Origin: Flavobacteriaceae bacterium LSUCC0859
GTDB lineage: Bacteria; Bacteroidota; Bacteroidia; Flavobacteriales; Flavobacteriaceae
Reading direction: 5' to 3'
Assembly (NCBI GenBank): GCA_022239325.1
Contig: JAKOGP010000002.1
Span: forward strand, 1-64,000
DNA length: 64,000 nt
In this document: in pieces, positions 1 to 8,112 of the stretch
Position numbering within the stretch: position 1 is the first letter of the stretch
How the letters are laid out: each line of letters starts with the position of its first letter
Notes under the pieces: generated by a model
The model's input: the letters and a program-made list of their open reading frames with translations, nothing else
Databases searched by the model: none
Told to the model about the DNA's origin: nothing
Program-made: the position numbers and the translations under genes

Positions 1-36
1 TCTTTTTTATACTCGCTCTGTCTCCCAAAGCGGGTG

Positions 37-44
37 CAAATATA
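37..44 (-). promoter_or_regulatory. -7 promoter box pointing out of the left edge
   Basis: Read on the minus strand the sequence is TATATTTG, a perfect match to the Bacteroidota -7 consensus TAnnTTTG, followed by CACCCGCTTTGGGAG and then an A-rich stretch to the window edge. This resembles the start of a stable-RNA or highly expressed leader in Flavobacteriaceae, but the transcribed gene lies outside the window. No convincing -33 TTG was found at the usual spacing. Bases 1-233 hold no gene that I can support. Confidence 0.45.
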
Positions 45-167
45 CAACGCCTTTTTCGAGTTCACACCATACAAATCAAAAAAAATAACATCTTTTTTTA
101 TCCAATTACTCAGCTCCCTATTTTACAAGCACTTACAACTTTGAAAAAATCGAAAATACCCCGCAAA

Positions 168-182
168 GCATCGGCCAAAGGC
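168..182 (-). repeat. Degenerate copy of a GCATCGGCC-AGGC repeat
   Basis: The + strand reads GCATCGGCCAAAGGC. It matches the core of the exact 19-bp repeat at 2268-2286 and 31197-31215 except for AA in place of GG after GCATCGGCC. It lies just past the porin gene's 3' end and could be a decayed copy or a chance match. Confidence 0.3.
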
Positions 183-233
183 ATAAAGAAAGAGAAAATA
201 AGGAAGTTAAATTCCAGAAAAAGGCGAGGGAGA

Positions 234-2351
234 CTATTTAAAGAAGTTCCAAACCAGTCCAAAGCGCACTACAAAATCCCTAAAAGGATACCCGGGTGCT
301 ACATAATAGTCATAACCGGTAATGGGGGCGTTAAAATGCTCTGCCTTAAGGTAAATACGCGTTTGCTTCACCTTGCCGTTCATGAAGAAGTCTATCAGTG
401 GGTAGCCCCCTAAGAGGGTGCTGTTCTGGGTGTAAAATTCTCCAAGCACTGGGCTGTAGCCTGGCATATTAAAAGCCGTAAAATACTTAAAAGTGAGCCC
501 TGTTTGGAAAAACATGGCGTTATTAAAGATATTTTTAGAAAAATATAAGGTGTTCCTAGTGGTGATCTCAGGCACATTCAAGACTTGATTTTCCTGTGAA
601 ACCTGCTGATACATAACCGTATTGTTTAGTGCAAAACGGCCCCAGCGTATTTCGTTTTGATACTTAATTTTGAGTAAACCCATCTCTGCAGTCTCTTGCA
701 ATGGTTTTACGTAAGCGTTGTCTAAGACCTGCTCAAAGACATAGTCATCTGGGCGCTGCGCAATAGGGATTATGGGCTGTAGACCTGCAAAATAGGTATA
801 GTTTCCAAGCCTGCTATAAGAAGCGTCTAGATGCCCCCAAACAGGAGAATCTAAACGCAGAAAGGCCTTTTTAAGGTCTTCCATCTGGAAATCTGAAGTG
901 TGCTGCCAATTAAAGTTCTCGTATTCACTCTGATGGAGCAAATAGTTAAAGTCTGGCATGCGCAGCTGGCTTTCTACACCTATCTGTAGGCGGTGTTTCT
1001 TGCGAATATGGTAGGCTGCTGCTGCCTGTGCTTTGTGGCTGGTGAGCTCTCCCACTAAGGTATAATCCAATTGGGCCTCTAGCGAGAAATCTCCGATGGT
1101 TTTCTGGTAATCTCCTCCTATGCTAAGCTCCTGACCACTTAAGGCAGAGGCAATGGTTTGCTCGGGAGTAAGCAGCAGGGAATTAAAATAATATCGGTAG
1201 TCATAGATATTGGCCTTGGTTTTAAGGGTTCCCAATAAGGGATTGCTAAAAGTGGCAGAAAATTCCTGATCTAAGGTCTTTAGATGAGATTTATCGCGAA
1301 TTCTACTGCTAAAAGCGTCTCCAAAATAATTGTTTGCTGCTGTCTGTAGGAATTGAAAAGAACGGGTCTCATAGGCTATGGTATGCCCCAATACCAAACT
1401 GCTTTTTCTGGGCTTGGCCAGGGAGTCCTTGGAGCGGCTTCTGGTTAAGCGATAGTTTTGGTCCAAAAACACCCTTTTTCCCCGCGCTACAGACATGGCG
1501 TTAGTAAAGTAAAGGTCTATCCGAGAGCGGTCAAAAAATCTAGGATTGGCAGACTGAAACTGCCTTTCTTTAAAGGGAAGTCCCCCATATTCCTCTCCCT
1601 CTATATCCTGAGCTGCGTAATGGGTACGCACACTGTAGGCCTCATTTTTAGTCTGATAATTAAATGTTGCCACAAAATTTCCTGCATTTACCTCGTCATA
1701 GCGATACTTCCCCATAGACCTAAAGCCCAGATGGCTTAGGGAAAAATTAGTCCTGCGACCTGTATTGGCAGTCACTAAAAAGTCTAGAAACTGTCCCTCT
1801 TTAAAAGAGGTCTTAAACATCATTTCTGTGAGAGGGGTGGGTACGTTGTAATAACGCACATCTTCTAGCTCTTTGTAACCAAAGTGTCGGGCTTTGGCTC
1901 CTATCTCTGGCCTGTATTTTCTATGTCCCACATTGGCCCCTAATTGGGTGTAGCCCTGCCCCATATTGGCCATGGGCATGAGTTCAAAATCGTCCCTGCG
2001 CAAAAAGTTGTATTTATACTCTTTTTGAATGCTCAGGGTGGTGTCTACATAAGTGGTGTCTCTGTGGTGGGAAATAATTTGGTAATCTGTTATACCTATC
2101 CGGATGGTGTCTATTTTCACTGCCTCCCTGGCAGCCATTTTTTTAACCATCAACTTCAGGCTGTCTGCCTTGCTAAGGGTCTTAACAGAGTCTATGGGCT
2201 GTTTTGCCAGGGTATCTATTTGCTTTGTAGGGAGGGTGTCTATTTGCTTTGTGGGCAGCGTGTCTTTTTTGGCCTCCGGCCGATGCGCTTTTTCCTGGGC
2301 ATTCCCAACACATACCATCCATCCCAAAAAGAAAAAAATTAGCTGTTTCAT
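234..2351 (-). CDS. Putative outer-membrane porin (Bacteroidota Porin_10-like beta-barrel)
   Basis: A 705-residue protein predicted to form an outer-membrane beta-barrel. I chose the ATG at 2349-2351 because it opens a clean signal peptide (MKQLIFFFLGWMVCVGNAQ); an in-frame start eight codons upstream would put charged residues before it. The mature N-terminus is a low-complexity spacer with DTLPTKQI repeated about three times, followed by a region rich in alternating aromatic and polar residues typical of beta strands, and the chain ends in an aromatic-rich strand (VWNFF plus K), as barrels do. The size and layout fit the family annotated as 'putative porin' in Flavobacteriaceae. Substrate is unknown. 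It stands alone: the upstream SusD gene is separated from it by a terminator. An exact 19-bp dispersed repeat sits in the coding region just after the signal peptide. Confidence 0.75.
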   Translation of the reverse strand: MKQLIFFFLGWMVCVGNAQEKAHRPEAKKDTLPTKQIDTLPTKQIDTLAKQPIDSVKTLSKADSLKLMVKKMAAREAVKIDTIRIGITDYQIISHHRDTTYVDTTLSIQKEYKYNFLRRDDFELMPMANMGQGYTQLGANVGHRKYRPEIGAKARHFGYKELEDVRYYNVPTPLTEMMFKTSFKEGQFLDFLVTANTGRRTNFSLSHLGFRSMGKYRYDEVNAGNFVATFNYQTKNEAYSVRTHYAAQDIEGEEYGGLPFKERQFQSANPRFFDRSRIDLYFTNAMSVARGKRVFLDQNYRLTRSRSKDSLAKPRKSSLVLGHTIAYETRSFQFLQTAANNYFGDAFSSRIRDKSHLKTLDQEFSATFSNPLLGTLKTKANIYDYRYYFNSLLLTPEQTIASALSGQELSIGGDYQKTIGDFSLEAQLDYTLVGELTSHKAQAAAAYHIRKKHRLQIGVESQLRMPDFNYLLHQSEYENFNWQHTSDFQMEDLKKAFLRLDSPVWGHLDASYSRLGNYTYFAGLQPIIPIAQRPDDYVFEQVLDNAYVKPLQETAEMGLLKIKYQNEIRWGRFALNNTVMYQQVSQENQVLNVPEITTRNTLYFSKNIFNNAMFFQTGLTFKYFTAFNMPGYSPVLGEFYTQNSTLLGGYPLIDFFMNGKVKQTRIYLKAEHFNAPITGYDYYVAPGYPFRDFVVRFGLVWNFFK
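2268..2297 (-). repeat. 30-bp dispersed repeat, copy 1 (within the porin N-terminus)
   Basis: On the minus strand this holds GCATCGGCCGGAGGCCAAA (19 bp), identical to 31197-31215. Upstream flanks also match (CAG-x-AAAAA-xx), giving 27 of 30 identical bases. It contains the inverted repeat GGCC-GGA-GGCC and is translated here as part of the low-complexity spacer. Confidence 0.7.
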
Positions 2352-2430
2352 TACAAGCAGTTCTAAGCCTCGCAAAGGTAATGGTTTTAAAAAAACTCAA
2401 ATGATAAATAAAACCCAAAATATGTTGCAA

Positions 2431-2458
2431 AAAAAACGGCCCCGAGTGGGGCCGTTTT
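2431..2458 (-). terminator. Intrinsic terminator after the SusD gene
   Basis: An 11-bp perfect stem (AAAACGGCCCC at 2433-2443 pairing with 2448-2458) with a 4-base loop; on the minus strand it is followed by a T tract (2431-2436 complement). It ends the SusC/SusD operon 20 bases after the SusD stop and separates it from the porin gene. Confidence 0.85.
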
Positions 2459-2477
2459 AAATCTATAAGCAATGGGC

Positions 2478-3992
2478 TTAGTTTTGAGTAGAAAGGTTTG
2501 GATTAAACAAGATCTCCTCTTGTGGGATCTCGTAAGTCAAACGCTCGTCTGTGTGAGGGAAAGACTCACCGGCATTGTCTAACCAGTTTGGTCCTCTTCT
2601 TCTAGTCTCACGTCTTCTCTTCATAATAAAGTAAGACTGACCCTCTGCAAAAAGCTCTAAACGAGCTTGCAATGCAGCTTCTTCTGCTAATGCTTTTCCA
2701 GAAAGTGCGTCTACATAAGAACTATCTCCAATTCTAAGATCCAATACCGCTTTTAAACTGGCTCTAGCCGCAGCATTGTTACCGTTCTCAGCAGCAGCTT
2801 CTGCATGCAATAAATACATTTCTGCAACTCTCATATAGTGAGAGTCAGAGTCTATGTTAGACTGTGGTCCTGAGAATGGTCTAAAGTTGTTTTTCTCTGC
2901 CCCTTTGTAGTAGAATTTACCTGTAGGCATTAGGATAGAGTTAAACTGGTTCTTTCTAATATCGTCATCTCTAAAGTTGGCGTACAAGTCAGCGTCCATT
3001 CCTTTTCTGTTACCTACCGCAGCATAAGAATAGCTGTAGTAGTCCATAAAGCCCCACCATGAGAATAGAGAAGCTAATCCTTGCCCTGCTGGCGTAATGT
3101 CTATTCCCCACATGACACCAGGAATAGAGTTAATGTCGTTAAAACCACCTACAGTTCCGTCTTCACCAGGTAGTAAAGCTACCTCGTCTGCAGTCATGAT
3201 AGGGAAACGCCCAGAAGTAACCACCTTAGCAGCGTACTCCTCTACCTTAGGCCAGTTGTTAAGTGCACCGTATGCCTTGGCCAAAAGCCCTCTAACAACG
3301 TCTTGATCTAATTCTATCTTATCTGTTCTTTGGAAACCTTCTAAAAGTAGCTCTGCGTCTTCTAAATCTTTGATCATTACATCAAAAACGGCTTGCAAAG
3401 TACTCTTTGGCTGGTCTAAGTCTTCTGCACTGGTGTAAATAGGCAACACCTCTTTAGACATATCTGTAATATCGTTCACAAATACGTGTGCTAAAAAGAA
3501 GTAAGCGTAGCCTCTGAGTGCTTTGGCTTGTCCTACAGTGTGTCTGGCAGAAGCTGTTTCTGGAACAACGTCGTTACCACCAGCTCCATCTATCACAAGG
3601 TTAGACAGGTTAATGATTCTGTATAAGAACCTCCATGGTCTGTAGTTATAGGCGTTGTCAGGGTCTTGAGTGGCTGTAAGTTCAGAGATAGCCGTTTGTC
3701 GGTTGTAACTCTTCCCTAAATGCGCCATGTCTGCAGACAACATATCCAATTGAATGTACTGGGTCGTGATTCCAAAATCTTCCTGAGAAGAAGTTCCTCC
3801 ACTACCTCTACGGTATAGGTTCTCGTAGATACCTAAAAGCGTGGCTTTAGACACATCAGGGTTTACCTGAGCCGCCTCCGTTACCTGCTCCTGAGACAAA
3901 CTCGCTGTTGGGAAGGTCTCCAAGAAGTCTTTTTCACATGATATAAGTGAAACCAAGACTCCGGCTAATGCTAATTTTTTTATTGTTTTCAT
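2478..3992 (-). CDS. SusD/RagB-family nutrient-binding lipoprotein
   Basis: A 504-residue surface lipoprotein that partners the SusC-type channel encoded just upstream and captures substrate at the outer membrane. The lipobox LISC puts the lipidated Cys at residue 19. Typical SusD features are visible: an N-terminal helical region with an LRGYAYFFLAHVF-like segment, and the hallmark MRVAEMYLLHAEAAAENG helix near residue 390 that lies in the C-terminal SusD domain, followed by a PQEEILFNPN ending. Only 5 bases separate it from the SusC gene, so they are one operon, closed by the terminator at 2431-2458. No glycan-degrading enzyme lies beside it, so the substrate cannot be inferred from context. 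Confidence 0.93.
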   Translation of the reverse strand: MKTIKKLALAGVLVSLISCEKDFLETFPTASLSQEQVTEAAQVNPDVSKATLLGIYENLYRRGSGGTSSQEDFGITTQYIQLDMLSADMAHLGKSYNRQTAISELTATQDPDNAYNYRPWRFLYRIINLSNLVIDGAGGNDVVPETASARHTVGQAKALRGYAYFFLAHVFVNDITDMSKEVLPIYTSAEDLDQPKSTLQAVFDVMIKDLEDAELLLEGFQRTDKIELDQDVVRGLLAKAYGALNNWPKVEEYAAKVVTSGRFPIMTADEVALLPGEDGTVGGFNDINSIPGVMWGIDITPAGQGLASLFSWWGFMDYYSYSYAAVGNRKGMDADLYANFRDDDIRKNQFNSILMPTGKFYYKGAEKNNFRPFSGPQSNIDSDSHYMRVAEMYLLHAEAAAENGNNAAARASLKAVLDLRIGDSSYVDALSGKALAEEAALQARLELFAEGQSYFIMKRRRETRRRGPNWLDNAGESFPHTDERLTYEIPQEEILFNPNLSTQN

Positions 3993-3997
3993 GATCG

Positions 3998-6900
3998 TTA
4001 TAAGTTTAAGTTAACACCTAACACAATGGTAGATAATGGGTTGTAAGTGTAAATGCTCGTACCTCCAGTAATAGAAGTAGAAGGGTTAAATCCTTGTCTT
4101 TGCGAAAGCAACCAAAGGTTATCCCCTGTTACAAATACATCTGCATTTTTAAGTCCAATCTTAGACGCGAAACTCTTAGGCACAGAGTACCCAATTCTGA
4201 TGTTGTTTAGAGCTATATAGTCAGACTTAGTCAAGAATCTAGTAGAGGTAGCGTTTTGCTGAATCTGGTATCTAGCGTCTTGTCTTGGGATGTTAGTTAC
4301 ATCTCCTGGTGCTTGCCAACGGTCTCTAACGTCTACGTGGAAGTTATTGGTTCCGTTGTAGTCATTGTCCATTAAATTAGCGTAAGCAGAGTCATAAGCC
4401 CAACCACCTAATTGGTAGTTAAATAGCGTACTCAAAGAGAAATCTCCGAATTGTGCATTTATTCTAAAGGCCCCTCTCACATCTGGAATAGCTGTTTTGT
4501 TAATGAACTTATCCGTAGCCTCTGCGTATACCTCTGTAAGGTCTTGCGCTACATTGGCAGAAGGATTGTCATTGAGGTAGGAAGTTAAAGAAGTAATCAT
4601 AGTATCACTATCTTCGTCGTACACCCCATTGCTGTTTTTGTCATCAAAGTTACGTTCCCACTGGGCTGCTCCTGTCTGTGCATTCACACCAGCGTATACT
4701 GGCATATACCAATCATATAAAGAACGACCTACTGTTCTTGCAAAACTACCGTCTTGGTCTAATTTCTGCTGCTCTCCTGTAGCTGGGTCAATTGGCATGG
4801 CCAACAGCTCATTTCTAAAGGTCTCTCCGTTTATCGCTAAGTTTAAAGAGAATTTTTCGTTTTTTACGACACTAAAGTCTAAATCAAATTCTAACCCGGC
4901 GTTAACCAATTCTCCATCGTTCACTTTAATGAGCGCATAACCTACAGAAGGTCCTACACGTCTGTCAAAGAACATGTCTGTAGTAGATTTACTGTAAGCT
5001 TCAATAGAACCTTCTACAAAACCTCCTAATTCAAATTCTAAACCAAGGTTAAATTGGTTTGAACTTTCCCAAGTTAGGTCTGGATTTCCTTTGGTAGCAA
5101 AGGCCAATGAAATGTTATCGTTCAAGTTATTCACTGAGTATATGTTGTACCCTGGGTAGAAACCTACTCCTCCAGAGTTACCAAGTACTCCGTAAGACGC
5201 CTTAAATTTTAAGAAGTCTACAAAGTCTACACCAGACATAAAGTCTTCTTGAGTAAGTACCCAAGCAGCTCCTACAGAGTAGAAGTCACCCCACTTGTTG
5301 TTTAAGAATCTAGAAGACGCATCTCTGTTAAAAGTAGCATTCAAGAAATACTTGTTGGCGTAATCTGTAGTCACGTTGGCAATGTAAGACTCTGTTCTTT
5401 CATTGTCAGTATAACCGTCAGATGGGTTGTTTATGACCCCATTTGCAATATCGGTTCCAAATGGAGTTACCAATTTAGAACGCTCTGCCTCTAAGTAGTT
5501 AAACTCGTATGCAGTAGCAACGTGAGAAACAAAGGCAGATAAGTTTACATCTTTAAATGAAGTGTTGTATCTGAGACCTGTTCTAATGGTGTAGTTTTTA
5601 GTTTCAGATCTAGATCTGTTAATTCTACCACCATCTCCTTTTGCAGGAGAGTAGAAAGGCTCATTGAGTGAAGTAAAATCATTCATGAAATACTGGTAGG
5701 CAAAATTATTTTCAAATTTCAAACCTTTAGCCAAAGTCACTTTAGTGTCATTGTTAAAGTTTACAGAGTTGCCTTTTGAATTACTGATATTTATCTGAGA
5801 ATCTGCCACACCATTAGTAGCAAAACCGAATCCACGACCGTCTTCTAACCCGTAGTCAAATAAGAAACCTCCGTATATTGGGTCTTCTATTTTCTGACCA
5901 GCAGCATCTCTTGTAAACAATGGATAAATGGTAGGCAAGTTATCTATCCACCAGAACTGTGAAGAAGAAGAAGAACCAGTACCATTGTTATTGGTTTCAG
6001 ACTGCGTATAGTTCAAAGACGTATTCATGTCTATAAAATCTCCAAATCTATTGGTAGCAGCCACACGCGCATTTAACCTTTTGTAATCAGTGTTAGAAGC
6101 GTAACCAATGTCATCTATAAAACCAACAGAGGTATAAACAGAAGAATTATCGCTAAAGTTAGAAATAGTTAAGTTGGCTTCTGTTCTGTTAGAGTTTTGG
6201 AAAGCAAAGTCCTCCCAAGATTCTGGAGTATATCTCCTTGTTACTCCAGGTCTAACCGTTCCAGTAGCAGGGTCAATTAATTCAGACACTCCTTGAGCAC
6301 CAGAACCAGATACGTTCCACATATTGTACACCGGAGAAATATCAGATACGTCTGCATTTCCAGGACCTTCAAATAAGTTGGCGTTAGCGTAAGCAATAGC
6401 TGCTGCATTGTCTCCATTGTTTTCTAACAAACCTCTCTGACGAGTAGCCTGCCAGTTAATACCAATGTATTCTTCTGGAGACTGAATTGTTTCATACCTT
6501 CCAATACCTTGGTAGTTAGTTCCAGATTTCACAGATACATTTATAGAGTTACCAGAGTCTTTACCTCTTTTGGTTGTAATTACAATTACCCCATTGGCAC
6601 CTCTTGCTCCGTATAGAGAAGTAGCAGAAGCGTCCTTCAATACAGTTACAGACTTTATGTCGTTAGGGTTAATGTCGTTTAATGAACCTCCAAATGGAGC
6701 GTCATCTACAATGTATAAAGGTGCCTGAGATCCGTTTACAGATCCAAAACCACGAATTCTAACTGTAGAAGTACTACCTGGTTGTCCTGAGGTATTAAAT
6801 ACAGCTACCCCTGCAGCCTCACCTGCTAAGGCTTGAGACACGTTAGTAAATGATTTGTTAGAAATGTTTTCTCCTGCAACCACCTTTGCAGAACCAGCAA

Positions 6901-7252
6901 AAGAAGTTTTAGACACATTACCAAAACCAGTAACAATTACTTCCTCTAATGCCTGAGCGTCTTCTGCCATCTGCACGTTAATAGTGTTAGAAGCACCTAC
7001 TACAACATCCTGAGTTCTTTGACCGATATAGCTAAAACGAAGCGTAGCTCCCTGAGCTACAGAAATAGTATACAAACCATCAAAATCTGACTGAGTACCC
7101 GTTGTGGTACCCACTACCAATACAGAAACTCCCGGTAATGGAGCACCGTTCTGGTCCGTCACCTTTCCTGAAACTGTTTTTTCTTGAGCGAAAGAAAAAA
7201 CAAACAATAACATCATAAAAGATGTTAAAAGCTGTGTTAAATTTAATTTCAT
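3998..7252 (-). CDS. SusC/RagA-family TonB-dependent outer-membrane transporter
   Basis: A 1084-residue TonB-linked transporter that imports an oligomeric nutrient captured by its SusD partner. A signal peptide (ending SFAQ) is followed by a carboxypeptidase-regulatory-like Ig domain (about residues 25-105, with VSGKVTDQNGAPLPGVSVLV), the EEVIVTGFG segment, a plug domain (about 115-240, with ARGANGVIVITTKRG) and a large beta-barrel to the C-terminus. Length and order are standard for SusC. It is the first gene of the SusC-SusD operon; a promoter with -33 and -7 boxes lies directly upstream. Confidence 0.95.
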   Translation of the reverse strand: MKLNLTQLLTSFMMLLFVFSFAQEKTVSGKVTDQNGAPLPGVSVLVVGTTTGTQSDFDGLYTISVAQGATLRFSYIGQRTQDVVVGASNTINVQMAEDAQALEEVIVTGFGNVSKTSFAGSAKVVAGENISNKSFTNVSQALAGEAAGVAVFNTSGQPGSTSTVRIRGFGSVNGSQAPLYIVDDAPFGGSLNDINPNDIKSVTVLKDASATSLYGARGANGVIVITTKRGKDSGNSINVSVKSGTNYQGIGRYETIQSPEEYIGINWQATRQRGLLENNGDNAAAIAYANANLFEGPGNADVSDISPVYNMWNVSGSGAQGVSELIDPATGTVRPGVTRRYTPESWEDFAFQNSNRTEANLTISNFSDNSSVYTSVGFIDDIGYASNTDYKRLNARVAATNRFGDFIDMNTSLNYTQSETNNNGTGSSSSSQFWWIDNLPTIYPLFTRDAAGQKIEDPIYGGFLFDYGLEDGRGFGFATNGVADSQINISNSKGNSVNFNNDTKVTLAKGLKFENNFAYQYFMNDFTSLNEPFYSPAKGDGGRINRSRSETKNYTIRTGLRYNTSFKDVNLSAFVSHVATAYEFNYLEAERSKLVTPFGTDIANGVINNPSDGYTDNERTESYIANVTTDYANKYFLNATFNRDASSRFLNNKWGDFYSVGAAWVLTQEDFMSGVDFVDFLKFKASYGVLGNSGGVGFYPGYNIYSVNNLNDNISLAFATKGNPDLTWESSNQFNLGLEFELGGFVEGSIEAYSKSTTDMFFDRRVGPSVGYALIKVNDGELVNAGLEFDLDFSVVKNEKFSLNLAINGETFRNELLAMPIDPATGEQQKLDQDGSFARTVGRSLYDWYMPVYAGVNAQTGAAQWERNFDDKNSNGVYDEDSDTMITSLTSYLNDNPSANVAQDLTEVYAEATDKFINKTAIPDVRGAFRINAQFGDFSLSTLFNYQLGGWAYDSAYANLMDNDYNGTNNFHVDVRDRWQAPGDVTNIPRQDARYQIQQNATSTRFLTKSDYIALNNIRIGYSVPKSFASKIGLKNADVFVTGDNLWLLSQRQGFNPSTSITGGTSIYTYNPLSTIVLGVNLNL

Positions 7253-7278
7253 TGATTGTTTTTTTAGTTAATTCTCAG

Positions 7279-7310
7279 CAAAAATGATTAAAAATTGTTA
7301 TTCATCCAAA
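7279..7310 (-). promoter_or_regulatory. Predicted promoter of the SusC/SusD operon
   Basis: On the minus strand a TTTG -33 box (7307-7310) is followed after 20 bases by CATTTTTG (7279-7286), one mismatch from the Bacteroidota -7 box TAnnTTTG. This would give a leader of roughly 20 bases before the SusC start. Confidence 0.5.
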
Positions 7311-7479
7311 TTAAGACCCCAGATTAAGTGCTAATTTTGCCCGATTAAGTACATTTTTACGGATTATCATTTAAACTTGAGTTTTTAGGTGTTTTTTTTT
7401 AAAAAAATCTCGTTTAAATGTCGCTTAAATGGGATTAAACGTTAATAAATTGTTATTTTAATAATATTAAACGGTTTTT

Positions 7480-8076
7480 ATGCTATCAGAATACAACTCA
7501 AATTTAGTGGTGGCAGGTACAGATGAGGCAGGTAGGGGTTGCCTTTGCGGCCCAGTAACAGCGGCGGCAGTTATCCTCCCAAAAGATTTTTATCACCCGC
7601 TATTAAACGACTCCAAAAAGATGTCTGAAATTCAGAGGGAAATTTTAGCACCCATCATAAAAAAAGAAGCCATAAGCTATGCCATTGCTCATATAGACCC
7701 AAAAAAAATAGATGAGATAAACATTTTAAATGCATCTATCTTAGCCATGCACCAATCTTTGAAAAAACTATCCATCTCTCCCGAGTTTATCATTGTAGAC
7801 GGAAATAGATTTAAGCCTTTCCAAAACATAGCTTACCAAACCATTGTTAAAGGAGATGGAAAATATCTAAGCATTGCGGCAGCCTCTGTCTTAGCCAAAA
7901 CGGAAAGAGACCAGTATATGCATAAGCTACACCTTCAGTACCCACAGTATAGCTGGGACAAAAATAAAGGCTATCCCACTAGATCTCATAGAAAAGCTAT
8001 TGTAGAACACGGCATGACCAACCACCACAGAAAGTCATTTAGATGCTTACCCCTACAACAAAGTTTGGACTTATAA
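7480..8076 (+). CDS. rnhB: Ribonuclease HII
   Basis: A 198-residue RNase HII, which cleaves RNA in RNA-DNA hybrids and removes single ribonucleotides misincorporated in DNA. The family's four acidic catalytic residues are visible: D15 and E16 in GTDEAGRG, D107 in IIVDGNR, and D126 in VKGDGKYLSIAAASVLAK. Length is normal for the family. It is divergent from the SusC gene and lies 36 bases before an unknown lipoprotein gene transcribed the same way, so the two may be cotranscribed. Confidence 0.96.
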   Translation: MLSEYNSNLVVAGTDEAGRGCLCGPVTAAAVILPKDFYHPLLNDSKKMSEIQREILAPIIKKEAISYAIAHIDPKKIDEINILNASILAMHQSLKKLSISPEFIIVDGNRFKPFQNIAYQTIVKGDGKYLSIAAASVLAKTERDQYMHKLHLQYPQYSWDKNKGYPTRSHRKAIVEHGMTNHHRKSFRCLPLQQSLDL

Positions 8077-8112
8077 TAGTAACTTTGTAAGCCTAGATCT
8101 TATACCCTACTT

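Noticed and set aside
141-413. Short lysine-rich open frame at the left end
   Set aside because: Overlaps the porin gene on the other strand and shows no recognisable features.
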